Of a stretch of DNA of 42,571 bases, positions 25,723 through 33,315 are shown piece after piece. The stretch is taken from NCBI GenBank assembly GCA_002292345.1, contig DBBT01000091.1, forward strand, positions 1 to 42,571. Direction: 5' to 3'. This DNA comes from Opitutia bacterium UBA977. Lineage in GTDB: Bacteria; Verrucomicrobiota; Verrucomicrobiia; Opitutales; Coraliomargaritaceae. Each line of letters begins with the position of its first letter. Position 1 is the stretch's first letter. Below the pieces are notes generated by a model, which searched no databases, was not told the DNA's origin, and was given only the letters and a program-made list of their open reading frames with translations. The position numbers and the translations under genes were made by a program.

Positions 25723-26880
25723 ATGACAGATACACCCTACAATTTTGACACCTGCCCTGATCGCACTGGCTACGGCTCCCTCAAATGGGACAAATACAAG
25801 GGCCGCGACATCCTGCCACTCTGGGTGGCCGATATGGATTTTGCCACCGCGCCCGAGATTGTCGCAGCTCTTCAGCAGCGGCTCGACCACGGCATCTACG
25901 GCTACACCATTCCTTACGAAGCTCCGATTCAAGCCGTCCTCGACTACTTGGATCGCCAACACGGCTACAATGCCAAGGCCCATTGGCTCAACTTTCTGCC
26001 CGGCCTCGTGCCAGCAATCAATCTCTGCTGCCACGCCTATGTCGCAGACAATGAGTCCGTGATGACTGCGACCCCCGTCTACCCGCCGTTCCTTGGCGCA
26101 CCCGATTACGCAAATCGAGAACTCATCAAAACTCCGCTTTGCCTCGACGCAGACGACAACTGGACACTCGATTTCGATGCAATGGAAGCCGCGGTAAAGC
26201 CAAACACCAAGCTCTTTATTCTGTGCAGTCCGCACAATCCAGTCGGTCGCGTTTACAGCAAAGAAGAACTCACCCGCCTCGGCGACTTTTGCGAGAAACA
26301 CGACCTGATTCTTATTTCCGACGAGATTCATTGCGATCTCATCTTTGATGATAATGCACAGCACATCGTCACTGCGAAAATCAGCGAAAACCTAGCCGCG
26401 CGCACCGTCACACTAATGGCTCCAAGCAAGACCTATAACCTGCCTGGCCTCGCGTGCGCATTCTCGATTATCGAGAGCTCCAAGCTACGCCTCCAATTCC
26501 AGAAAACAATTCGTGGCATTATCACCGAGGTCAACTGCTTCGGCTATGCGGGCTGTGAAGCCGCCTACAACCTCGGTGAGCCATGGCGTCAGGCACTACT
26601 ATCGTATTTACGCAGCAACTACGAACTCACCTCCAAATTCATCAAAGAGCAAATTCCAGGCATCACCTTCCGCCCGATGGAATCGACTTACCTCGCGTGG
26701 TTCGACGTCACACGACTGGAGCTAGAAGAGCCGGTAACATTCTTCGAAGACCATGGCGTTGGCCTATCCGACGGCACTCCGTTTGACGGCATCCAGCATC
26801 TACGTCTCAACTTCGGTTGCCCACGTAGCCGACTCCGCGAAGGCCTCGAAAAAATGGCTGCGGCCCTGAATAACAGATAA
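25723..26880 (+). CDS. PatB/MalY-type PLP-dependent C-S lyase
   Basis: A 385-residue fold-type I aminotransferase-like enzyme. The opening RTGYGSLKWDKYKGRDILPL and WVADMDFATAPEI are characteristic of the MalY/PatB family of cystathionine beta-lyases. CSPHNPVGRVYS, ISDEIHCDLIF and the PLP-lysine motif MAPSKTYNLPGL (Lys236) follow in order. It is expected to cleave cystathionine or cysteine conjugates to a thiol, pyruvate and ammonia, in methionine or sulfur metabolism. Some family members moonlight as regulators, which cannot be told here. The S4 protein gene follows after 24 bases, so the two are probably co-transcribed. Confidence 0.92.
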   Translation: MTDTPYNFDTCPDRTGYGSLKWDKYKGRDILPLWVADMDFATAPEIVAALQQRLDHGIYGYTIPYEAPIQAVLDYLDRQHGYNAKAHWLNFLPGLVPAINLCCHAYVADNESVMTATPVYPPFLGAPDYANRELIKTPLCLDADDNWTLDFDAMEAAVKPNTKLFILCSPHNPVGRVYSKEELTRLGDFCEKHDLILISDEIHCDLIFDDNAQHIVTAKISENLAARTVTLMAPSKTYNLPGLACAFSIIESSKLRLQFQKTIRGIITEVNCFGYAGCEAAYNLGEPWRQALLSYLRSNYELTSKFIKEQIPGITFRPMESTYLAWFDVTRLELEEPVTFFEDHGVGLSDGTPFDGIQHLRLNFGCPRSRLREGLEKMAAALNNR

Positions 26881-26904
26881 CTCTCTCAGGTCTCACTACG
26901 AAGA

Positions 26905-27279
26905 ATGGAATCAGTCCGCTTAGACAAATGGCTCTGGGGCACACGCGTGTATAAAACACGCAGCGATGCCGCCGAAGCCTGTCGCGGTTCCACAGTTCGG
27001 CACAACGGCATTATTGCTAAGCCCTCGGCAAAAATTCGGCCTGGCGACACCATTATTGCGCGCACCAAAGCACTCACCCGCACCCTACACGTCATCGGAC
27101 TCACCGAGAAACGTGTCGGCGCGGCACTACTGCCTGACTACTTCGAAGATCAAACACCCGAATCCGAGTTTGAGGCAGCACGCGAAAAACGCGAGAACGC
27201 CAAAGTCTTCAGTCACAAAGGCGCAGGTCGTCCTACTAAGAAAGACCGCCGTGACATCGAGCGCTTGCTCAGCGAATAA
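26905..27279 (+). CDS. hslR: S4-domain RNA-binding protein, Hsp15-like
   Basis: A 124-residue protein whose first 60 residues are an S4 domain (MESVRLDKWLWGTRVYKTRS, then GSTVRHNGIIAKPSAKIRPGD), followed by a basic tail with KVFSHKGAGRPTKKDRR, just as in heat-shock protein 15. Hsp15 binds stalled 50S subunits carrying peptidyl-tRNA and helps recycle them. The match in length and tail supports the name, though other small S4 proteins look similar. It lies 24 bases after the PatB-type gene. The leader contains CTCTCTCAGGTCTCA, loosely like the recurrent CTCAGC leader element, and no clear Shine-Dalgarno. Confidence 0.85.
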   Translation: MESVRLDKWLWGTRVYKTRSDAAEACRGSTVRHNGIIAKPSAKIRPGDTIIARTKALTRTLHVIGLTEKRVGAALLPDYFEDQTPESEFEAAREKRENAKVFSHKGAGRPTKKDRRDIERLLSE

Positions 27280-27328
27280 GCCGCGCCGCTCCTGTCGCTT
27301 GCGCAACGCAACCTTTGCTCCTAAGAAC

Positions 27329-27358
27329 TGATTAGGATTAGGAGTAAGATTACGATTA
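27329..27358 (+). repeat. Degenerate hexamer repeat NGATTA (five units)
   Basis: TGATTA, GGATTA, GGAGTA, AGATTA and CGATTA stand head to tail, with one internal substitution, between the S4 gene and the next leader element. It is intergenic and has no visible gene association. It could be a short dispersed repeat. Confidence 0.6.
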
Positions 27359-27364
27359 AGTATC

Positions 27365-27411
27365 CTCAGCCCTCTTCCCACCTCAAGTCTCAGCCCTCTT
27401 CCCTCCCTCCC
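27365..27411 (+). repeat. Tandem CTCAGC...CCTCAAGT leader element (two units)
   Basis: Unit one, 27365-27388, begins CTCAGCCCTCTTCCC and ends CCTCAAGT. Unit two, 27389-27411, begins the same way and runs into CCTCCCTCCC, four bases before the GTG at 27416. The arrangement copies the tandem pair at 1-43. Confidence 0.7.
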
Positions 27412-27415
27412 ATCC

Positions 27416-28060
27416 GTGCCCTACGAAGAAATTCCATACACCGTCGAAGACACCAAACTGCCGCCCGAGATTGCCGCCTTCATTAACGAAGCCGACCGTC
27501 GCTGCGACCTATTCTACGACCAGAAGCTCAATAAGCGCTACCCTCGCTACGTGCCCAGTGAACCCGCGCAAGTTTACGCTGCGCTGCGCTACGTCACTGA
27601 GCAAGGCTTGCCGCTCGGTGAAACCTTTATCGAATGGGGCAGCGGCTTCGGCGTGGCCACTGGAATCGCCGCACAACTCGGCTACGAGGCATACGGCATC
27701 GAGATTGAAGAGACGCTGGTCGAAAAAGCTGAATCACTAATCGCCGACCAAGGTCTCGACGCAGATTTTCTACCCGTCAGTTACATCCCCGACGGCTTCA
27801 TCAGCTACGACGCACTCAGCGGACACGACATTGTGCGCGACGACAGCTTTGGCCATCGCGTCGATGGCAATTCGCGCTACGACGGCATGGATATTGACGT
27901 TGAAGAAGTGGATCTGTTCTTCGTCTACCCATGGCCAGGCGAGCAAGAAATGATGCTTAAACTCTTCGACGCCGTTGCAGGCGAAGGCGCTATACTAGTC
28001 GCTTATTTCGGCGACCGCGACATTAGCCTCTACCGCAAGCTCGAAGACGAAGATGATTAG
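27416..28060 (+). CDS. Methyltransferase-like protein, GTG start
   Basis: A 214-residue acidic protein starting with GTG (PYEEIPYTVEDTKLPPEI follows). A Rossmann-type methyltransferase core is visible: FIEWGSGFGVATGIAAQLGY (motif I region), YGIEIEETLVEKAESLI, and a later VDLFFVYPWPGEQEMMLKLF with a following AILVAYFGDRDI strand. The motif-I G.G.G pattern supports SAM binding, but I do not recognise the substrate. There is no nearer ATG that preserves the domain. The leader has tandem CTCAGC elements and no Shine-Dalgarno. It is convergent with rsgA, ending 8 bases from its stop. Confidence 0.75.
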   Translation: MPYEEIPYTVEDTKLPPEIAAFINEADRRCDLFYDQKLNKRYPRYVPSEPAQVYAALRYVTEQGLPLGETFIEWGSGFGVATGIAAQLGYEAYGIEIEETLVEKAESLIADQGLDADFLPVSYIPDGFISYDALSGHDIVRDDSFGHRVDGNSRYDGMDIDVEEVDLFFVYPWPGEQEMMLKLFDAVAGEGAILVAYFGDRDISLYRKLEDEDD

Positions 28061-28068
28061 ATCCTGAA

Positions 28069-29166
28069 TTAACGTCGCCTCTCACGAGGTGGTTTGCGGC
28101 TATACTTCTCGCCCTTGGAGTTTAGCTCACGGCGGGTGCGACGACTCACTGTGAGTTCGCGTTTTTTCTTACGCTGGCTCAGCTTTTCTAATTCAAAATC
28201 GAGTTTCAGATAATTAATAAAGCGCTCACGACTCAAGGCGCCGGCTTCGATCGCCGCCTGAATCGCACAGCCCAAATCCGAGCGATGCTTACAATCGTGA
28301 AATTTACATTGAGTGGCGACCTCGTCGAAATCACGAAAACTTTCCTTCAACGTTTTTGCATCCGTCCACACCTGAACTTCGCGAATCCCAGGGTTGTCGA
28401 TCAGCATACCCCCTGCCTTCAGCGGCAATAGTTCACGCGCCGTCGTCGTATGCGTCCCCTTGCCTGTTACGCCATTCACCTCTCCCGTCCAGAGCCAATC
28501 TTGGCCGATTAATTGATTGATCAGCGAAGACTTACCGACACCACTGGAACCAATCAACGCGATCGTTACCCCCGGTTCCAGATAGCTCCGAATCGCATCG
28601 ACTCCCGAACTCTCGATTGCGGACGTCAGAATCACCTCAACATCTGTGTTGAGCGCAGCCAAGGCGTCTTGCGCCATCCGGTTGATCTCATCAGAATACA
28701 GATCACTCTTGTTCAGCAACACCACCGCCCGCGCGCCACTGCGCTGCATCACCGTAAAATAGCGTTCCATGCGGCGTAGATTAAAATCCTGCCCAGCGTC
28801 GGTCACCACAAAGACAACATTCACATTGGCAGCCATCACCTGCTCTTCGGTACCCTTGCCTGGAGCTTTGCGTGAAAGACAAGTCTGCCGCTCCATCCGC
28901 GCACGAATCAAGCCCTCGTATTCATTGCCCTCGGCACCTATTTCCAGCGCGACCCAGTCGCCAACCGCAGGTAGTTCCGCATCCGTCTCCGCTTCATGAT
29001 AGACCGCGCCACCGAGAGCCACTTCCATCTCTGTACCATCGTCGAGCACTGCACCATATGAGATCTTGTTATCGCGAATCAGACGCGCAGGCACCCAGCC
29101 TTTATCTCGGCAATCTGCAAATTCCGCTTCAAAGCGAGCGTTCCATCCTAGGTCGTTCAGTGTCAT
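28069..29166 (-). CDS. rsgA: Ribosome small-subunit-dependent GTPase
   Basis: A 365-residue circularly permuted GTPase that acts in late 30S maturation. An N-terminal OB-fold (DWVALEIGAEGNEYEGLI) leads to the GTPase core in permuted order: LLNKSDL (G4), GSSGVGKSSLINQL (G1) and MLIDNPGIREVQV (G3). The C-terminal zinc finger shows C-x4-C-x-H-x5-C in CKFHDCKHRSDLGC. A very basic tail (TVSRRTRRELNSKGEKYSRK) suits rRNA contact. The ATG at 29166 is preferred to a GTG two codons earlier. It begins 79 bases downstream of the three-gene envelope operon and may be transcribed separately. Confidence 0.95.
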   Translation of the reverse strand: MTLNDLGWNARFEAEFADCRDKGWVPARLIRDNKISYGAVLDDGTEMEVALGGAVYHEAETDAELPAVGDWVALEIGAEGNEYEGLIRARMERQTCLSRKAPGKGTEEQVMAANVNVVFVVTDAGQDFNLRRMERYFTVMQRSGARAVVLLNKSDLYSDEINRMAQDALAALNTDVEVILTSAIESSGVDAIRSYLEPGVTIALIGSSGVGKSSLINQLIGQDWLWTGEVNGVTGKGTHTTTARELLPLKAGGMLIDNPGIREVQVWTDAKTLKESFRDFDEVATQCKFHDCKHRSDLGCAIQAAIEAGALSRERFINYLKLDFELEKLSQRKKKRELTVSRRTRRELNSKGEKYSRKPPRERRR

Positions 29167-29244
29167 GTGCACTGGAATCTACGGACAACAGTGGAAGAGT
29201 TAACTACAAAAATCGAATATTCGAATTTAGAAACGCTCCACTCA

Positions 29245-29745
29245 CTAAAACCCGAACACACTTCGGACGATACTCCAGAAATTTGACGGAGGCGGTGGTG
29301 GCAGAGGCGAGCCGTTACCACTCTTCTCACTCTCACTCTCACTCTCACTAATCGATGGCTCGTAGCTCAGCTCTAAGCGATAATCCGTAATCGAAGGACG
29401 TTGTTGCACCGCTGCATCGACGGCCTGCGTCAACTGTTTCAGATAATCCTGTCCAGTCGATTCGAGTAGAATCGGCCCAAAATAATAGCTCAAACTTTCG
29501 TGCTCATAGATAACATACCAACCACTATCTAACTCGGCTGGCCCAGCCTTGATCTGCCCTGGAAAGCGTTGGTCAAACCGAGCCTTCGACAAAAATCCTG
29601 TATACGAGATCGCAGACTCTTCGATCACGCGAATCTCTAACACGCTTTGCGCAACGCCGCTAACAGAACCAATCAATAAGACCAATATTAGCCGCCCTAA
29701 AGCATTCAATTGATTCATAGCATATCTGAGGTTTGAAAGTTTCAT
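29245..29745 (-). CDS. Small secreted protein, last gene of envelope operon
   Basis: A 166-residue protein of no family that I know. An N-terminal hydrophobic stretch (ALGRLILVLLIGSVSGVAQS, about residues 15-34) looks like a signal peptide or anchor. A mixed alpha/beta region follows (VLEIRVIEESAISYTGFLS; GWYVIYEHESLSYYFGPIL). Then come a short Ser/Glu tract coded by a repeated AGTGAG word, a proline run, and the end FWSIVRSVFGF. An alternative start nine residues in (MNQLNALGRL) is possible. The gene follows the 234-residue gene by two bases and belongs to its operon. The repeat tract may vary in length by slippage. Confidence 0.6.
   Translation of the reverse strand: MKLSNLRYAMNQLNALGRLILVLLIGSVSGVAQSVLEIRVIEESAISYTGFLSKARFDQRFPGQIKAGPAELDSGWYVIYEHESLSYYFGPILLESTGQDYLKQLTQAVDAAVQQRPSITDYRLELSYEPSISESESESEKSGNGSPLPPPPPSNFWSIVRSVFGF
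29325..29348 (-). repeat. Hexamer microsatellite inside the small secreted protein gene
   Basis: Four perfect TCTCAC units on the plus strand, coding (Ser-Glu)n on the minus strand. The unit is a multiple of three, so length change would add or remove two residues without a frameshift. Confidence 0.85.
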
Positions 29746-29747
29746 AC

Positions 29748-30452
29748 TTAGAGCCCTGAAGGTAAATTCGATCCATAGTCGCCACTCCCAGTTCCCGTTA
29801 CAGGCGTCGAACCGCCCGCACCTGCCCCGGAGTTTGGCGTGCTTGTTTCAGGCGGCTCAGCGCCGCTGGTCGACCTCGGTGGCGACACACCCGCACTCTT
29901 CGACTGATTCACCTCTACGGTGCGATTCGACTCTCCAGTGGCGCCAAAACCAAAATCTTCAAAACTGCGTTCAGTCGGTGCGCCGGCGCCACCTGAACCG
30001 CCAGTGCCACCGCTCTCTTCGGGTGGCACACCTGAGCTGCCTGCACTACCACCGCCTGTCGCACCTGACTTAGAACTGGCACGGTCAACCGATTCGCCTC
30101 CGCCAACTTGACCGACATCATCGAAGTCGCGGCTACCGCGAGGCGATTCGGACGAAGCACCCGATTTCGAACTCTCGCCCCCAACTGTGTCGCCAATACT
30201 CACACTAGCAATCTCGCTGAAATCACGCGACTCCGACGAGGCTTCTCCTGCGCCTTCGCCAGCAATCTGCTCTATATCGCCACTTGCACCTTCGCTGCCA
30301 CTCGCCTCTGAAGATTCAATTGGTGGCGGAGGCGTCATGCGTCCATCAAACAGATCAGGATCTACAGCGGCATAGGTCACACCGACGCAGATCATCAGAC
30401 CGCCCACCCATGCGAAGCAACTCTGTGTAAATATTAGCAAGCGACGACTCAT
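29748..30452 (-). CDS. Ser/Gly-rich protein with degenerate RDF...SSKSGA repeats
   Basis: A 234-residue protein: an N-terminal hydrophobic segment (about residues 4-28, signal peptide or anchor), the motif VDPDLFDGRMTPPPPIE, then a disordered Ser/Gly/Glu-rich region. Within it three loose repeats of about 30 residues can be seen, built on (R/E)DF ... GGES or TGES ... SKSGA (near residues 78, 106 and 158). No known domain is recognised. It overlaps the upstream TPR-like gene by four bases (ATGA), so translation is probably coupled, and the next gene follows after two bases. It could be a flexible periplasmic linker or surface protein. Confidence 0.6.
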   Translation of the reverse strand: MSRRLLIFTQSCFAWVGGLMICVGVTYAAVDPDLFDGRMTPPPPIESSEASGSEGASGDIEQIAGEGAGEASSESRDFSEIASVSIGDTVGGESSKSGASSESPRGSRDFDDVGQVGGGESVDRASSKSGATGGGSAGSSGVPPEESGGTGGSGGAGAPTERSFEDFGFGATGESNRTVEVNQSKSAGVSPPRSTSGAEPPETSTPNSGAGAGGSTPVTGTGSGDYGSNLPSGL

Positions 30453-32047
30453 TGTTTCTCGGTGCAGATCACCTTAATTTCTTTCGCGCTTCGAGTATCT
30501 ACTTTAATCTCAATTTCAATCGAGCGATACCCTTTGCGAGTGCCCTTTAATTTATAAACATCGGGATAAAGCTTTAGATCCCTTTCCTTAAAACGCTCTG
30601 GCGCAAATACCCCGATCATGCTCACATAAGTCTTTTTATCGGATACCACATGCAGCCCGATTTGCTGACTTTGTAATGCCAACTCAGTGCGAATCCTTGA
30701 TTCCTCCCGCATTTTGCTAGGCGGTACGCTACTAGGGCGACTCGTCATCGCATCATTAAAGAACTTCGCCGCTAGCGGATAGCGCCCTCCTTTCAGATAC
30801 TTCGCCGCCGAAGCAATATTTTGGGTGTAGCGAATATTTGCAAGGTAAAGGCTCGAAGCCTTCTCGAGTCCAGTGCGGGCTTCCTTCGACTCGGGAGCGA
30901 GTGCCACCGCTTCCCGATACAACTTACGCGCCGCATCGAAACTACCAGCCTTCAGCGCATTAAAGCCGTCTGCTAGCAACACCTCTAAGCGCGCAGCTTT
31001 CGCCTTCACCTTGAGCTCTATGAGCCGCTCGTTTAACTCGGGACTGGGGCGAATCACAATCGCGGCTTCCAACGCTGCCACCGCGACGAGCAAATCGCCC
31101 TCGGCTTCTGCCTTATTCGCGAGCGCCAGAGCCGCCCTAAACTCACGCTCTCGAATCTGCGTATCGATGACTTTACGCTCATTGAGCAGAAATGGATTAT
31201 TCGGATGCTTCACTAGCAATGCCTCCAGTTGAACCAGTGCCTCGTCAAGCTCACCCACATCCTGAAGCACCTTGAGCCCATGGACCTCAGCCGCAATTCC
31301 ATCTAATGAACTAACTATCAGCAACCCATCCGCCGCCGCGATATTGGCTGAATCAATTTCCAACACTTTTCCATACGCGGATCTAGCTGCGGCCAGGTCC
31401 AACTCCTCCAATGCGGCATTCGCCGTTTCCAACATTCCACCCACTTGCTGAATCGAACGACCTTCGAGATCACCTAGAATCGCACCCGTCATTTCAAAAC
31501 CGTCGACGCTCTCTTTATAATTGTCCGCATTCAAATCACGCAGCCCCTGATTATAGGCCTCCACCGCTTCGCGATAAGTATTCTCAAAGGCGGGCTTCAA
31601 ATATTCGAGGCGCTTGAGTTCCGCATAAGTCGATTCGTTCAGTGCTCGGGCCTTTTCGGCCAATATCAAAGCGCCGAGCTGTGCATCCGCAGCGGCCACG
31701 ACGCTACTATAATATTGCTCGGCTTTTTCGAGTTTCCCTGCCGCTAGCGCGTCACGCGCTTTTTCGACATCCTTACTTAGCTCCGCCATAAAATCGAGCG
31801 ACACATCGCCCTTTCGCAGTGCGGCTGCCAGGTCTTCGCTCAGCAACTTATCGGCACGCTCCGCGAGTTGACGCAGATCATAGTTCACTGCTTCGCCATT
31901 GTTAATGCTAGCGGAAATTGAAATATTCGCTCCATTCCCCGCAGTGGAGTCGCCTCCTTTGGAAACCATCAGCACGATGACTGGCAGGACCATCAGAACA
32001 ATTAATACGATAGCGACTAGGGCGACTGGCTTCTTGTTATGAGTCAT
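30449..32047 (-). CDS. Membrane-anchored TPR-like protein with PEGA-like C-terminus
   Basis: A 532-residue protein with one N-terminal helix (about residues 9-30) and a long helical periplasmic part. TPR-like units recur, for example AARSAYGKVLEIDSANIAA, EALVQLEALLVKHPNNPFL and AARKLYREAVALAPESKEA. The C-terminal 75 residues (about 460-532) turn to beta strands: VSDKKTYVSMIGVF, LKLYPDVYKLKGTRKGYRS and IEIEIKVDTRSAKEI. This resembles PEGA-type tails whose pattern is L.PG.Y.L.G.R.GYR. It is first of three tightly packed genes (overlap of four bases, then a gap of two). It is probably a scaffold for an envelope complex; the partner is not known. Confidence 0.65.
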   Translation of the reverse strand: MTHNKKPVALVAIVLIVLMVLPVIVLMVSKGGDSTAGNGANISISASINNGEAVNYDLRQLAERADKLLSEDLAAALRKGDVSLDFMAELSKDVEKARDALAAGKLEKAEQYYSSVVAAADAQLGALILAEKARALNESTYAELKRLEYLKPAFENTYREAVEAYNQGLRDLNADNYKESVDGFEMTGAILGDLEGRSIQQVGGMLETANAALEELDLAAARSAYGKVLEIDSANIAAADGLLIVSSLDGIAAEVHGLKVLQDVGELDEALVQLEALLVKHPNNPFLLNERKVIDTQIREREFRAALALANKAEAEGDLLVAVAALEAAIVIRPSPELNERLIELKVKAKAARLEVLLADGFNALKAGSFDAARKLYREAVALAPESKEARTGLEKASSLYLANIRYTQNIASAAKYLKGGRYPLAAKFFNDAMTSRPSSVPPSKMREESRIRTELALQSQQIGLHVVSDKKTYVSMIGVFAPERFKERDLKLYPDVYKLKGTRKGYRSIEIEIKVDTRSAKEIKVICTEKQ

Positions 32048-32162
32048 AAAAAGTGATCAGGGTGTAGAACTAACATTCATCGCAACAGGCGAAGTGCAGA
32101 ATTGCGACGCGAAAAATCGGACTGACACACGAGCGTCCTCAAAAAAACAATTCCGAAAAAGC

Positions 32163-33047
32163 TTACAATTCCGCTCCATCACCTGAACTGGCGGTTGGCA
32201 GATATCCCTGCTGAGTTAAAAATTTAACACCGTGCGCCATTGTAGCGTCATAATCGACATCGTTACTCTTTGGCCGAAAAAATGAACTATTAAAGAAAGT
32301 ATGCCTCTTACCTTCAAAGGCGACCAAGGTGCAGTCATTACCGGCCTCTGTCATCAGCGCTGTGAAGCGTTCTACATTTTCAAACGGAACCGTCGAATCC
32401 GCAGTACCATGAAAAATCAAAGTCGGCGGCAGGCCTGCCCGCACGTGATGACACGGAGATATATCCGTTTTGCGTGCCTCTGTCACCGCTTTCAAACCAT
32501 AACCTGCTTCAGTGGTGTCGATCACAGGATTATATAGAATCAGCAAATTCGGCATCGAACTGACGCTCAAATCCTCACCTTCCGCCTCATGCCCTTCGAT
32601 CACCCCAGTGCATGCAGCGACATGCCCACCAGCCGATCCTCCAGCAGAGATGATACGATTCGGATCGACGCCCAATTCATTGGCATGCTGCCGAACCCAA
32701 CGAATAGCGGATTTCCCATCTTCAACACATTCAAACGGAGTGGTCTTATGCGTCCTTTTGGTACGATATTCGGCAGAGATCGCAACCAAGCCCTGGCGGG
32801 CGAAATCTCTGGCTTGTTGATAGAATTGCCGTGGCGTCCCACCACTCCAACCACCACCAAAGAAAAACACGATCACCGGACTTTGATCTGAAGGAGCGTG
32901 GCTAAGAGGGTTAAAAACGTGCAGCTTTAACTCTGATGATTCCAGCGTTTTGTAAGCAATGGTCTGGTCTGGGCGAATCTGCTCCGCTGCTAGAGCAATG
33001 GTCGCTCCGAGAAGGAAGAGAAGGGAATTAGAGTAAATATGCTTCAT
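32163..33047 (-). CDS. Secreted alpha/beta-hydrolase (BD-FAE/HSL-like esterase)
   Basis: A 294-residue enzyme with a Sec signal peptide (about residues 1-21). The oxyanion element IVFFFGGGWSGG corresponds to the HGGGW of hormone-sensitive-lipase-type hydrolases. The nucleophile elbow ISAGGSAGGHVAA carries Ser138, and HGTADSTVPFEN and KRHTFFN supply Asp217 and His249. It probably removes acyl or other ester groups from small esters or plant and algal polysaccharides outside the inner membrane. It is separated by 115 bases from the downstream operon and divergent from carB; a hairpin lies in the shared upstream region. Confidence 0.85.
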   Translation of the reverse strand: MKHIYSNSLLFLLGATIALAAEQIRPDQTIAYKTLESSELKLHVFNPLSHAPSDQSPVIVFFFGGGWSGGTPRQFYQQARDFARQGLVAISAEYRTKRTHKTTPFECVEDGKSAIRWVRQHANELGVDPNRIISAGGSAGGHVAACTGVIEGHEAEGEDLSVSSMPNLLILYNPVIDTTEAGYGLKAVTEARKTDISPCHHVRAGLPPTLIFHGTADSTVPFENVERFTALMTEAGNDCTLVAFEGKRHTFFNSSFFRPKSNDVDYDATMAHGVKFLTQQGYLPTASSGDGAEL

Positions 33048-33121
33048 TGTGCTTAATTAAACGGATGAGCCTCAAACATGGAACACCGAACTGAATCTTT
33101 TGATTAATTTAAACAAAATTT

Positions 33122-33146
33122 CCCATGAGTATTTCCGTATCATGGG
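33122..33146. promoter_or_regulatory. CCCATGA-N11-TCATGGG inverted repeat between esterase and carB
   Basis: Perfect 7-base arms (33122-33128 and 33140-33146) in the 268-base space between divergent starts. It lies about 75 bases before the esterase start and 170 before the carB start. It could be an operator for either gene or a hairpin in the long carB leader. No U run follows, so it is not a simple terminator. Confidence 0.4.
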
Positions 33147-33315
33147 AGACCGCACATACCAGATTGAACACACTCGGATACGCCGCAGGTTTAACAAATA
33201 TTCTTAAGTTCAGGCCAAGTTCAAAATTCGGCGCAAAAAAAGTGACTTTCCATCAACTCTGGCGTCTCTTCATGCTTGCATGGGTGTGCAAAAAATCCAC
33301 CCTTTCGACCAATTT

